Assembly (NCBI RefSeq): GCF_030323145.1
Contig: NZ_CP100470.1
Span: 3,885,001 to 3,949,000, forward strand
Direction: 5' to 3'
Origin: Mesorhizobium sp. C432A
GTDB taxonomy: Bacteria > Pseudomonadota > Alphaproteobacteria > Rhizobiales > Rhizobiaceae
DNA: 64,000 nucleotides
Shown piece after piece: positions 1 to 10,100 of this stretch. Made by a program: the position numbers and the translations under genes. The first letter of the stretch is position 1. Each line of letters opens with the position of its first letter. The notes beneath the pieces are model-generated. The model was given only the letters and a program-made list of their open reading frames with translations. It did no database searches and was not told the origin of the DNA.

Positions 1-2
1 GT

Positions 3-911
3 GTCGAGATCAAGATGCAGGGGCAAAGCGATGTCGCCTCGATCCTGCTCGGCGCCGTTGGCGAAGCTGTCCGGCGCGAGCCCGAATCGCGCGGCGTCCG
101 GCGCCCCAACATCATCCTCCGCGGGCTGGAGGCGGTCGGCCGCCGCATCTATGAGATGCGCGACGATTTCCTCGCCTCGATGAACATCCTCGGCGCCACC
201 ATCGGCGGCGCCCAGATGAAGCTCGGGCGCGGCCATGCCATCAATCCGGCGGCGATCTTCAACCAGATCGATCGCATGGGGGTCGGCGCCATCCCCGTGG
301 TGGTGCTGATGTCGGCGATCGTCGGCGCCATCGTCGCCCAGCAGGGCGCCTACCAGCTCAATTATTTCGGCGCCAACATTTTCGTTGTCGATCTGGTCGG
401 CGTGCTGATCCTGCGCGAACTCGGCGTGCTGATGACCGCCATCATGATCGCCGGCCGCTCCGGCAGCGCCATCACCGCCGAGATCGGCTCGATGAAGATG
501 CGCGAGGAGGTCGACGCGCTGAAGGTCATCGGCCTCAACCCGATCGGCGTGCTGGTGTTTCCGCGCCTGGTGGCGCTGGTGATCGCGCTGCCCTGTCTCA
601 CCATCGTCGCCAATTTTGCCGCTCTTGGCGGCGGCATCCTAGCCGCCTGGCTTTATTCCGGTATTGCGCCGACGGCCTTCATCGACCGGCTGCGCGGCGC
701 GATCGATATCAGCACCATCTTCGCCGGGCTGATCAAGGCGCCGTTCATGGCCATGATCATCGGCACCATTGCTTCCGTAGAAGGCATGAAGGTCGGCGGC
801 AGCGCCGAATCGCTGGGTCTGCACGTCACTGCCTCGGTGGTGAAGTCGATCTTCGTCGTCATCATCCTCGATGGCCTTTTCGCCATCTTCTACGCGTCGA
901 TCGAGTTCTGA
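3..911 (+). CDS. mlaE: Mla/MCE-type lipid ABC transporter permease (MlaE family), 5' partial
   Basis: Integral membrane permease of an MCE-type ABC importer that moves phospholipid or other lipid between outer and inner membrane. The reading frame is open to the left edge (V-E-I-K precede the first ATG at 15), so the true start lies outside the window; many rhizobial homologues carry an N-terminal STAS domain there. The visible part has the family's membrane segments, the conserved stretch around AGRSGSAITAEIGSMKMREE, and ends in a hydrophobic helix. Only one base separates its stop from the ATPase start, so the genes are almost certainly co-transcribed. Family call is firm; the transported lipid is inferred from the family. 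Confidence 0.9.
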   Translation, partial: VEIKMQGQSDVASILLGAVGEAVRREPESRGVRRPNIILRGLEAVGRRIYEMRDDFLASMNILGATIGGAQMKLGRGHAINPAAIFNQIDRMGVGAIPVVVLMSAIVGAIVAQQGAYQLNYFGANIFVVDLVGVLILRELGVLMTAIMIAGRSGSAITAEIGSMKMREEVDALKVIGLNPIGVLVFPRLVALVIALPCLTIVANFAALGGGILAAWLYSGIAPTAFIDRLRGAIDISTIFAGLIKAPFMAMIIGTIASVEGMKVGGSAESLGLHVTASVVKSIFVVIILDGLFAIFYASIEF

Positions 912-912
912 C

Positions 913-1731
913 ATGATGCGCAGAAACTCAAAGGCGACCAAGGCTGTGCAGGGAACGGGCGAAAGCGATATCGTGCTGTCGGTGCGCGACATCACCGTTG
1001 CCCTGGACGACAAGCTGATCCTCGACAAACTGGCGCTCGACATCAAGCGCGGCGAAATCCTCGGTTTCGTCGGCGCCTCGGGCGCCGGCAAATCGGTGCT
1101 GCTGCGCACGATTCTCGGCCTGCTGCACAAGCAGTCCGGCACGATCAAGCTGTTTGGTCTCGACCTCGAAAAGGCCAGCGACATCGAACGGTTGCGCATC
1201 GACATGCGCCTTGGCGTGCTTTTCCAGCACGGCGCCCTGTTTTCGGCGTTGACCGTGCAGGAAAACGTGCAGGTGCCGATGCGCGAATATCTCGATCTGC
1301 CGAAGAAACTGATGGACGAGCTGGCCTTGCTCAAGATCGAACTGGTCGGCCTGCCGCCGGACGCCGCGCAAAAATTTCCCTCGGAGCTTTCGGGCGGCAT
1401 GATCAAGCGAGCCGCCCTGGCGCGGGCGCTGGCGCTCGACCCCGACATCGTCTTCCTCGACGAGCCGACTTCCGGCCTCGACCCGATCAGCGCGTCCGAA
1501 TTCGACGAACTGGTGGTCAAGCTGCGCGATACGATGGATTTGACGGTCTATATGGTGACGCACGATCTCGACACGCTGTTTACCGCTTGCGACCGCGTGG
1601 CGGTGCTCGGCAACAAGAAAATCCTGGTCGAAGGCACGATCGACGACATGCTGAAAAGCGAAGAACCGTGGGTCAAATCCTATTTCCGCGGAAAACGGGC
1701 TCGGCAACTTGATCTTGCCGCGCGCGCATAG
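913..1731 (+). CDS. mlaF: MlaF-type ABC transporter ATP-binding protein
   Basis: Cytoplasmic ATPase that powers the MlaE permease. The 272-residue product has Walker A GASGAGKS (about residues 54-61), the signature LSGGM, Walker B IVFLDEPTSGLDP and the switch histidine in MVTHDLDT. ATG at 913 lies just after the permease stop; a second ATG at 916 is equally possible. The spacing indicates translational coupling. Family assignment is secure; no separate regulatory signal is visible. Confidence 0.92.
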   Translation: MMRRNSKATKAVQGTGESDIVLSVRDITVALDDKLILDKLALDIKRGEILGFVGASGAGKSVLLRTILGLLHKQSGTIKLFGLDLEKASDIERLRIDMRLGVLFQHGALFSALTVQENVQVPMREYLDLPKKLMDELALLKIELVGLPPDAAQKFPSELSGGMIKRAALARALALDPDIVFLDEPTSGLDPISASEFDELVVKLRDTMDLTVYMVTHDLDTLFTACDRVAVLGNKKILVEGTIDDMLKSEEPWVKSYFRGKRARQLDLAARA

Positions 1732-1745
1732 ACATAAGTGGGGCA

Positions 1746-3119
1746 ATGGAAACCAGAGCCAACTACGTAATTGTCGGCATTTTCACCCTGGCTGCAATCC
1801 TGGCGGCGTTCGGGTTCGTCTATTGGACCGCCCAGATCGGTGATCGCGGCGAGACGGCGGAGCTGCGCGTGCGCATTCAGGGTTCGGCCTCCGGCCTCGG
1901 CCCCGGCAGTCTGGTGCTGTTCAACGGCGTCAAGGTCGGGGTGGTCAAGCGCGTCTATTTCGACCGCAATGACCCCAATGCCGCCATTGCTACGACCGAG
2001 ATCGACCAGACAACGCCGCTCACCAAATCGACGCAGGCCGATATCGGCATCGCCAGCCTTGCCGGCCAGGTCAACATCGAATTGAAGGGCGCCGATCCAA
2101 AGGAACCAAATCTCCTGGAAGAGGCGGCAAAGGAAGGCAGGACCGCCGAGATCGTCGCCAATCCATCGGCGGTCACCAACCTGCTGCAGACTGCGCAGAA
2201 TATCTTCACCCGTGCCGACAAGGTGCTTTCCGAACTCGAAGGTTTCACCAGGGATGTGCGCGGGCCGCTGACCCAGACCGTCAAGAACGCCCAGACATTT
2301 TCCGATGCGCTGGCCAGGAATGCCGACGGCATCGACAAGTTCCTGACCGCCGTCAGCGCGCTGTCGGATGAGCTGAAGGGTGTTTCCGGCAAGCTCGACG
2401 GCACGCTGAAGGCTGCCGAAGGCCTGCTCAATGCCGTCGACAAGGACAAGATCAAGAGCATCGTCGCCAATGTGGACGCCGTCACCGCCAATCTGAAGGA
2501 GACCAGCGGACAGCTCGACGGCGTGATCAAGAACGTCGATACCGCGGTCGGCTCGGTCAACGATTTCGCCACGCGCACGCAAGGCACGCTGGCCAAGGTC
2601 GACAATGTGCTCGACGGCATCGATCCGGCACAAGTGCGCGTGGCGCTCGCCAACATTCAGAAGGCCAGCGAAAATGCCAACAAGGCCGCCGCCGACATCG
2701 CTAAGGTGACCGACAAGTTCGCCGACCGGGCCGACGACATCGACGAGACGATCAAGGACGCCAAACAGCTTGCGTCGCGCCTCAACGATGCCTCGGTGCG
2801 CGTCGACGGCATCCTGAAAAGGGTCGATACGCTGCTCGGTTCGGGCCAAGCCGACGGCGTCATGGCCGATGCCAGGGACACGCTGAAGTCGTTCAAGCAG
2901 GTCGCCGACACGCTGAACGCCCGGCTTGGCACGATCACCGACAATATTGCGCGCTTCTCGGGCCAGGGCCTGTCGAATGTCGAGGCGCTGGTCCAGGACA
3001 GCCGGCGTTCGATCAGCCGCATCGAAGAGGCGGTGACCGATCTCAGCCGCAACCCGCAGCGCATCCTGTCGGGCGGCGACGGCGAGGTCCGGCAGTTCGA
3101 TGGCAGGGCACGGCGTTGA
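1746..3119 (+). CDS. mlaD: MCE domain protein, MlaD-like periplasmic lipid-binding subunit
   Basis: Membrane-anchored substrate-binding component of the lipid transporter. The 457-residue protein starts with one transmembrane helix (about residues 8-27), followed by an MCE domain (about 38-118) and a long helical C-terminal part rich in Asp, Ala and Val, which in longer MCE proteins forms a periplasmic barrel or needle. It is much longer than E. coli MlaD (about 180 residues), fitting the extended MCE proteins of rhizobia. It starts 14 bases after the ATPase stop and is followed by the auxiliary lipoprotein gene. Confidence 0.88.
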   Translation: METRANYVIVGIFTLAAILAAFGFVYWTAQIGDRGETAELRVRIQGSASGLGPGSLVLFNGVKVGVVKRVYFDRNDPNAAIATTEIDQTTPLTKSTQADIGIASLAGQVNIELKGADPKEPNLLEEAAKEGRTAEIVANPSAVTNLLQTAQNIFTRADKVLSELEGFTRDVRGPLTQTVKNAQTFSDALARNADGIDKFLTAVSALSDELKGVSGKLDGTLKAAEGLLNAVDKDKIKSIVANVDAVTANLKETSGQLDGVIKNVDTAVGSVNDFATRTQGTLAKVDNVLDGIDPAQVRVALANIQKASENANKAAADIAKVTDKFADRADDIDETIKDAKQLASRLNDASVRVDGILKRVDTLLGSGQADGVMADARDTLKSFKQVADTLNARLGTITDNIARFSGQGLSNVEALVQDSRRSISRIEEAVTDLSRNPQRILSGGDGEVRQFDGRARR

Positions 3120-3198
3120 CTTCCGTGCCCGCCCGCAGCAATTACATGGACCGCGGATGCGGATTCATCATACGATCCGGGGACAGTGGGGATCACGC

Positions 3199-3798
3199 GT
3201 GACGTTCGGGTTGGGTGGGTATAGATCGGCAGTCGTTTTGCTTGGCCTGACGCTGGCTGGTTGCGCGGCATTGGGAGGCAAGCCGGCGCCACTCGATACG
3301 TTCGAGCTGTCCGCCCCGTCGATCGACGCGCATGGCCACAGCCGCCGCCAGATCCTGATCGCCCAGCCATCCGCGCTCAAGGCGCTGGACAGCCAGAACA
3401 TCGTCATCAAGCCGTCAGATCGCTCGATCCAGTATCTCAAGGGCGCGCAATGGGCCGACCGGCTGCCGCTGATCGTGCAGGCGAGGCTCGCCGAAACCTT
3501 CCAGCGCTCCGGCAGCTTTGCCGGCGTAGGCAAGCCGGGCGAGGGGCTGGCGATCGACTACCAGGTGATTGTCGAGATCCGCTCCTTCGAAGTCCGCGTC
3601 AATGGCGGCGAGCATGCCGAGGTCAATCTCTTCGTGCGCATCCTGAACGACCGCAACGGCGAGGTGCGCGCCTCCAAAAGCTTTACCGCATCCGCTCCCG
3701 TCTCCGGCAGCGGCAATCCGGCCTATGTCAACGCGCTCGACAGCGCCTTCGGCGAGGCGGCGAAGGATATTGTGGGCTGGACGGATTCGGTGATCTGA
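3199..3798 (+). CDS. ABC-type transport auxiliary lipoprotein (PqiC/YmbA-like)
   Basis: Outer-membrane lipoprotein partner of the MCE transporter. From GTG 3199 the product has 199 residues with a lipoprotein signal ending in the lipobox LAGC (Cys 22) and an ABC-transporter auxiliary domain. An in-frame ATG at 3157 would add 14 residues and put the Cys at position 36, long for a signal peptide, so the GTG is preferred; its ribosome site is weak (GTGGGG). It completes the permease-ATPase-MCE-lipoprotein operon. Family recognised from the length, lipobox and context. Confidence 0.78.
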   Translation: MTFGLGGYRSAVVLLGLTLAGCAALGGKPAPLDTFELSAPSIDAHGHSRRQILIAQPSALKALDSQNIVIKPSDRSIQYLKGAQWADRLPLIVQARLAETFQRSGSFAGVGKPGEGLAIDYQVIVEIRSFEVRVNGGEHAEVNLFVRILNDRNGEVRASKSFTASAPVSGSGNPAYVNALDSAFGEAAKDIVGWTDSVI

Positions 3799-3865
3799 GC
3801 CGGTCGAGGCTTCGAACGATCGTTCGTCGCGTTAAGCCATCACTCGACCAAATATCGCAGGTTCG

Positions 3866-4044
3866 CGCTGACCCTCATTGCGCTGCCGGGCATTTCTCCC
3901 CGTATAGTGACGGGCGAAAGAACGCCGCCGCCAATGATTCCGCCAATTGTCACCGTTGCAGTACGGGCGGCGAGGCTGATGCCATCTCCCTTCACCCCGT
4001 CGCTATACGGGGAGAAGGTGCCGGCAGGCGGATGAAGGGCAGCG
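3866..4044. repeat. Palindromic intergenic element with about 45-bp imperfect arms
   Basis: The left arm (3866-3914) and right arm (3995-4044) are near-reverse-complements containing CCCCGTATAG-TGACGGG on one side and CCCGTCGCTATACGGGG on the other, separated by about 80 bases. This has the look of the mosaic palindromic elements scattered between rhizobial genes. Apart from this and the terminator beyond it, the 318-base gap between the lipoprotein gene and the giant gene holds no recognisable gene. Confidence 0.7.
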
Positions 4045-4064
4045 CAGACCGACATTTTGCACAA

Positions 4065-4096
4065 AGAAAAGGCGGGAACTTCCCGCGCCTTTTCTG
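4065..4096. terminator. Bidirectional rho-independent terminator
   Basis: A stem of AGAAAAGGCGGGAA against TTCCCGCGCCTTTTCT with a small bulge. It has A-tracts before and T-tracts after the stem, so it can act on both strands. It sits 20 bases beyond the stop of the giant minus-strand gene and also faces the lipid-transport operon. Confidence 0.7.
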
Positions 4097-4116
4097 TGTC
4101 TGTGGTGTCGCCTCAA

Positions 4117-7100
4117 TCAGTGCAAACGGCCGCTCGCATGGGCCAGCATGGTGTAGACCTTGCCGGTGTCCGACGTCAGGTAGGTCTGCGCCATGATGTT
4201 GTCGCGGTCGTTGCGCGAGACGTCCTTGAGCAGCTTCTCGAAATCGTCGCAGTAGCGGTCGACGGCGGCGCGGAACTCCGCCTCTGCCTGATATTTGCGG
4301 CGGATTTCATCGAAGGTCTGCTGGCCCTTGAGCGTGTAGAGGCGGCGCGTGAACACGTCACGCTCGCCGCGCCGGTAGCGGTTCCACAGCTCGATAGAGG
4401 CGTCGTGGTCGATCGCCCGGGCGATATCGACCGAGAGCGAGTTGAGCGACTCCATGACATGCAGGGGCGAGCGCTGGGCGGGAGCCGCGCGCGGTGCTTC
4501 CGCGGGCGCTGCCGGCCTGGCGACTTCCTCCTCGCGCGATGCCCCGGTCAGGAGATCGCGCACCCAGCCGCCTTGCGGCGTACGGGCGTTGGCGTCGCGC
4601 TGGCGCGGTGCTTCGGCAGGGCGTTCGATATCGAGCGTGCCACGCAGGCCGCCGAGCGGCGCCTGCGGAGCAGGGCGCTCCGGCTGTGGAGCCGGCGGCG
4701 GGCGGCGTACCGGCTCGGCCGGGCGCTGCACTGGCGCCTGAGGCGCCGGGCGCAGGGCGCGCGGTTCGGCATTGTCGCCGCCGCGTCCCGATTTCGCAAC
4801 GATATCCGAAAGTTCCTTGAGCGCGTTGATCTGTTCGGCAACGGCACGGCGGATCGCCGAGGTCGATTCCTTGGCCTCTTCCGGCATCTCGATGACGCCC
4901 TTCTTGAGCTCGGCGCGGGTGAGGTCGAGCTCGCTCTTGATCGAGCTTGCGGTGCGCCGCATCTCCTCGGTCGCATCGGCGAACCGGCTGGTTGCCGAAT
5001 CGACCACTTCCGTTATGGCGATCCGGATCTTGTCGGCTGATGCCAGCGTCTTGCCTTCGGCATTCTGCATCGTCTGGCCGACAAGGTTTTCGAACGAACG
5101 CATCACCTTCTCGAGGTCTTCCGACTTCTTGACCAGGCCGACGGCGAGATCTTCGAGCGACGACTGCCGCTCAAGCGTGTGCTCCAGATTGCTCTGCGCC
5201 GAGCTCAACAGATCCGAAGCCGAGGACAGCAAGCGGCTGTGCTCGTCGAACTTGGTGGCGATCGAGGCCACTTCGCGCAGGGTCGACGACGACAATTCGG
5301 TAAGCCGCGTCGTGTTCGAATCGACCAGGCGGGCCGAGCTGGCGAAGGTCTGCGCGGCCTTTTCGGTGGTTGCCGCGAAGCTTTGCGTGCTGCCGCTCAG
5401 ACGTTCGTCAACCTGGCCGAGGTTGATCGCCGCCTGTTCGATCAGCTCACCAAGCTGCGAGCTGGAGACGCTCATGCGGCCGATGAGGTCGGCGACGCTA
5501 TCGGCGAGCGACGAGCGCGCGCCTTCGACGGCCGACAGCGTTTCGGCGGTGCGGCTGGCGAGCGCGTTGACGAGGGCGGCATTTTCGCTGCGCAGCTTCT
5601 CGGTCGCGCGTTCGGTGACCTCTTCCATGCTCTTTTGCAGTTCCGAGCCGCCCTGGGCGAAGCGCTCGACCAGCGGCCGCGCGGTTTCGTCCAGGATCTT
5701 CGCCATCTCGGCCGAACGCGCCGCCAGCATCGTGTTGAGCTCGCGGGTATTGGTGCCGATGGTCTTGGCAGCGTCGTTGGTGCTCTGGCCGATGTGCTGG
5801 CCGACCGCGGTAAAAGTCTCCGCAATCGTGTTGGCGCGCGAGATCAGCTGAGCTTCTGCGCTGGAAACCTGCTCGTTGAGCTTCTGACCCATCGTCTCCG
5901 TCGTATAAAGAAGGCGGTTCTCGACGTTGGCGACCTGTTCCTCGACGCGCGAAGCTGCGGACGCAACGCTCGCGGCCAGTCGCTCATCGGCGCCGGCAAG
6001 AGCCTGCTCCATCTCGCGGGCGTGGACGGCAAGTTCCTGGCCGGTCTGGCGTGCGCGTTCGGCAACACGCTGCTCGGTGCTGGCGAAGGCGCCGACGATG
6101 TTGTCGGCATGCTCGCCGATCGTCGACGTGGAGTCGGCGATGCGCGACACCAGGCGGTGATCGGCCTCGTCGAAGATGCGGCTGATCTCGGTGGCGCGTG
6201 CCGACAGCGCGTCCGAACCCTCGGCAATGCGCGAGATCAGCTGCTGGTCGGCGGCGTCGAAGATGCGGCCAAGGTCGGAGGCGCGGGCGGCGAGCGCTTC
6301 GGCGGATTCGCCGATGCGCATGCTCAGCCGCTGGTCGGCGCCCTCGAAGTTACGCAGGATGTCGCCGGCGCGGTCGGCCAGCGACTGCGCCGTCTCGACC
6401 GCGCGGGCGACCAGCTTCTGGTCGGCGGCGTCGAACGTGCCGGCGATCTCGCCGGCGCGGGCAGCCAGCCGTCCGGCCGTTTCTTCGGCGCGGGCGAGCA
6501 GCGAGTTCGACGTCTCGTCGTGCCGGGCAAGCAGCACGCTCGACGTATCCTCGGTGCGAGCGAGCAAGGCGTTCGTCGTGTCCTCGGCGCGGGCCAGCAA
6601 GGCGTTCGTCGTATCCTCTGCGCGCGCAATCAGGGCGCTCGATGTGTCCTCGGCACGTGCGTGCATACGGCGATCCGCGTCCTCGAAGGTCCGGGCGATG
6701 TCCTCGGCCCGGGCCAAAAGGGCGGCCGAGGTCTGCTCGGCACGCTCGGCGATCTTGCGGTCCGCGTCACTGAAGGCAGCACCGGCCTGTTCGTGCAGCG
6801 CGCTGGTGACTTCCATCACCTTCTCGCGGAGCGCGCCGGCAACGAAGACGGCGCTCTTTTCGAGCACGCTGCGGACATTGTCGACACCCACCGACAACGC
6901 GCGCTCCATGGTTCCGGCGCGCTCTTCGATGATGCCGGTCTGCTTGCTGAAGGCCTGCTCGATCTTCTCGACATCGGCAGCGATTGCCGCCGAGATATCG
7001 GTGCTTCTGCCGGCAATCTGGTCGATATGGCCCGACAGCGAGCGGTCGACATCCTTACGAATGTCGGCGAGCTTTGCCAGATCGTCTTCCAGCGCCTGGG

Positions 7101-10100
7101 TCAACATGTTGCGGCCTTCGGCCAGCTTGCCGACATGGCCGGCGATGATGTCGTCAACCTCACCGCGGCTTGCCGACAGCTTCTGCAGGTCGGCTTCCAG
7201 CGCACGTTTCAGGATGTCTCGCCCCTCGGCCAGCTTCTCGACCTGGCCTGCGACCAGTCCGTCGATGCTCGACCGGCTCTCGGCCAGCTTGGCGAGGTCG
7301 TCCTCGAGAGCCTTCGACAGCGTCGCGCGATCCCGGACGAGCTTGTCGCTGTGACCCTCGATCAGGCTGTTGACATTTTCCAAATCCGCTTCCAGCACCC
7401 GTGCGAACTCGCCACGGTTTTCGCTCAGCTTCTGCGACTGGTCGGCAATGGCGCTCCTGATCGCATTGAGATCGGCTTCGAGCGCCCGTGTGAGGATGTC
7501 GCGGCCCTCGGCGAGCTTCTCGACCTGTCCGGCGACCAGCCCATCGATGTTGGAGCGGCTCTCCGCCAGCTTGGCGATGTCGTCTTCCAGTGCCTTTGAG
7601 AGCGCCGAACGGTCCTGGACGAGCCTGTTTTGATGATCGGCCATGATGCCGCTGACATTGTGCAAATCGTCCTGAAGCGCCTGAGATAGCGTCGAACGAT
7701 CCTGGACAAGCCGGCTCGAGTGGTCGGTGATCAGGCTGTTCACGTTCTGAAGGTCATCCTTAAGCGCCTGGGATAGCGTCGAACGATCCTGGACAAGCCG
7801 GTTCGAGTGGTCGGCGATCAGGCTGTTCACATTTTGCAGGTCGGCCTCCAATGCCTTGGAAAGCTGACCGCGCTCGTCCGCCACCTTGTCGGAATGATCC
7901 GCGATGGCACCCTTGATGGTGTTGAGGTCGGCTTCGAGCGCGCGCTTGAGGATATCGCGGCCCTCGGCCAGCTTCTCGACCTGGCCGGCGACCAGCCCGT
8001 CGATGCTCGACCGGCTCTCGGCGAGCTTGGCGAGGTCGGCCTCGAGCGTCTGTGACAACAGGCCACGATCGTCGGCAAGCCGGCTCGAATGGTCGGAGAG
8101 CAGGCCCCTGATGCCGGATAGGTCGTTCTCCAGCGCCTTGCTGAGTTCGGTGCGGTCCTCGGCCAGTTTCGCCGAGTGGTTCTCGATCACGCCCTTGATG
8201 CCGATAATGTCGTTTTCGAGCGCCTTGGTCAGGATGGCGCGGCCTTCGGCGATCTTTTCAACCTGGCCGGCGACCAGCCCGTCAATCGAGGCGCGGCTGT
8301 CGGCGAGCTTGCCGAGATCGGCTTCCAGGGCGCGCGACAGAATGTTGCGGCCTTCGGCCAGTTTACCGACATGTCCGGCGACCATTTCGTCAATGATCGT
8401 ACGGGCTTGCACAAGTTTTCCGGAGTCTTCATGCAAAGCCTGGTTGAGCCGGTTGCGGCCTTCTTCAAGCCGCTCGAGATGGCTGCCCAGCGACGCGTCG
8501 ATGGCGGCGCGCGACTCGTTGACCTTGCGCAGATCCTCTTCCAGGGCGCGCGAGATCAGGTTGCGGCCTTCGGCCAGCTTCTGCACCTGGTTGGTTACGG
8601 CCGCATCGATGCCGGCACGGCCCTCGGCGAACTTCGCCAGGTCCGCCTGCATGGCAGCCGCCATGCGTTCGCGGCTTTCGGACAGCTTGCGGCTGTGGTT
8701 TTCGACGGCGTCCTCGATGCCGACGCGGGCATCGGCAAGACGCTGGATGTCGGTGTCGAAGGAGCGCGACACGACATGGCGGGCGGCTTCCATGCGGCCG
8801 GCGAAATCGCTGGCGCGGGCTTCGAGCATCGACGAGGTCGACGAGACGATGTCGGCCATGTCGGCGCCGATCTGGGTCTTGCCCTGATCGATCATCGCCG
8901 ACAAATGATCCTTGCTCTCGGCAAAGGTGTGGGCGATCTCGCGGGCGCGCTCGACCAGCGTTTCGTTGATCTGGCGGGCGCGCGCCTCGAGCGCGGCGTT
9001 GAGCTTCTGCGTGCCGGTATCGAGTGCTTCGGCGCGGGTCTGGAATTCGCTGATCAGCGCCTGGCCGCGCTCGGCCAGCGTCCGCTCGATGCCGTTCAGG
9101 CTGGACTCGAATTCCGAGCTCAGGGTGCGGGCGGCGCCGCCGAGCAGCGACACCATACCGGTGGTGCGGTCGTCGAGCAGGTCGGTCAGCGACCGGGTCA
9201 GGCCGTCTGTGGTGTCCGTCAGCTTGGCGATGCGGGTGTCGAGCAGCGAAGCAAAGGCTTCGCCCGATGTCGACAGCCGGTCGGTGATCGAATCCAGCCG
9301 GGTTTCGACGGAATCGAAGATCGACATCGAGCTTTCATTGATGCGGTCGATCAGCGTGTCGCCGGAATTGGTGATCGTCATCGACAGCTTGGTCGACGCG
9401 TTGAGGATAGAGTCGCGAATAATGTCGGAGGCGGCGCCGATCTCGTCCTTCAGCGTTTCATGCGCGCCGGTGATCGAGGCGCGCACGCGCTCGGCATGAG
9501 TGACGACGGCTTCGCGCTCGCTGCCCAGCCCGTCGACCAGCGACCGGATGCGCGATTCATTCTCCGAATAGGAGCGTTCGATCTGGTTGACCTCGCTGTG
9601 GACCAGAGTTTCGAGCTCGACGGCGCGCGCCAGCGTGCGCTCGATGCCTTCGCCCATCGCCGCCACTTCACGGCGAACGGCCTGGCCGATCATCATCACG
9701 CGGTCTTGGGCGAGGTTTTCCGGCTCCGCCAAGCGGAAAGCCACCTCCGTCATCGATTGCGCGGCAATGCGCATTTCCTGCGCGCGGCGGATCATCGCCG
9801 CGAAGGCCCAAAACAGGACGACCGGTATGATTGCCGCGATCGCTAGGCCGATCAGTTCAGGGCGGGCCAGGATTTGATCGAACGTACGAATTTTCCAGAT
9901 GCTGGGGCCAAACAGCAGATTGGCGAGGCCGCCGGCGCCGGCGATCCAGGCCAGCGACACGAACGCCACGACCCAATAGATCGTGCTAGACGCGCGCCGG
10001 TTGAGGCTGTGCAGCAGCGTCTTGTAATCTTTCTGGCGGTCATCGTTTGCCGGCTTGAAGCCGGCTGGCTGGGCGCTGTTGCGCGATTCGACCGGGCGCA

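Noticed and set aside
3261..4196. A 311-codon plus-strand frame overlapping the auxiliary lipoprotein
   Set aside because: Out-of-frame Arg-rich translation of the lipoprotein gene running into intergenic repeats.
5179..7599. An 806-codon open frame on the plus strand across the giant gene
   Set aside because: It is the antisense of the repetitive coiled-coil gene; its product is an artefact of high GC and repeats, with no ribosome site and no family resemblance.
7021..8688. Regularly spaced repeats that might suggest a CRISPR array
   Set aside because: The spacing is 87 or 108 bp, units vary, there are no unique spacers, and the array encodes a continuous in-frame helical protein.
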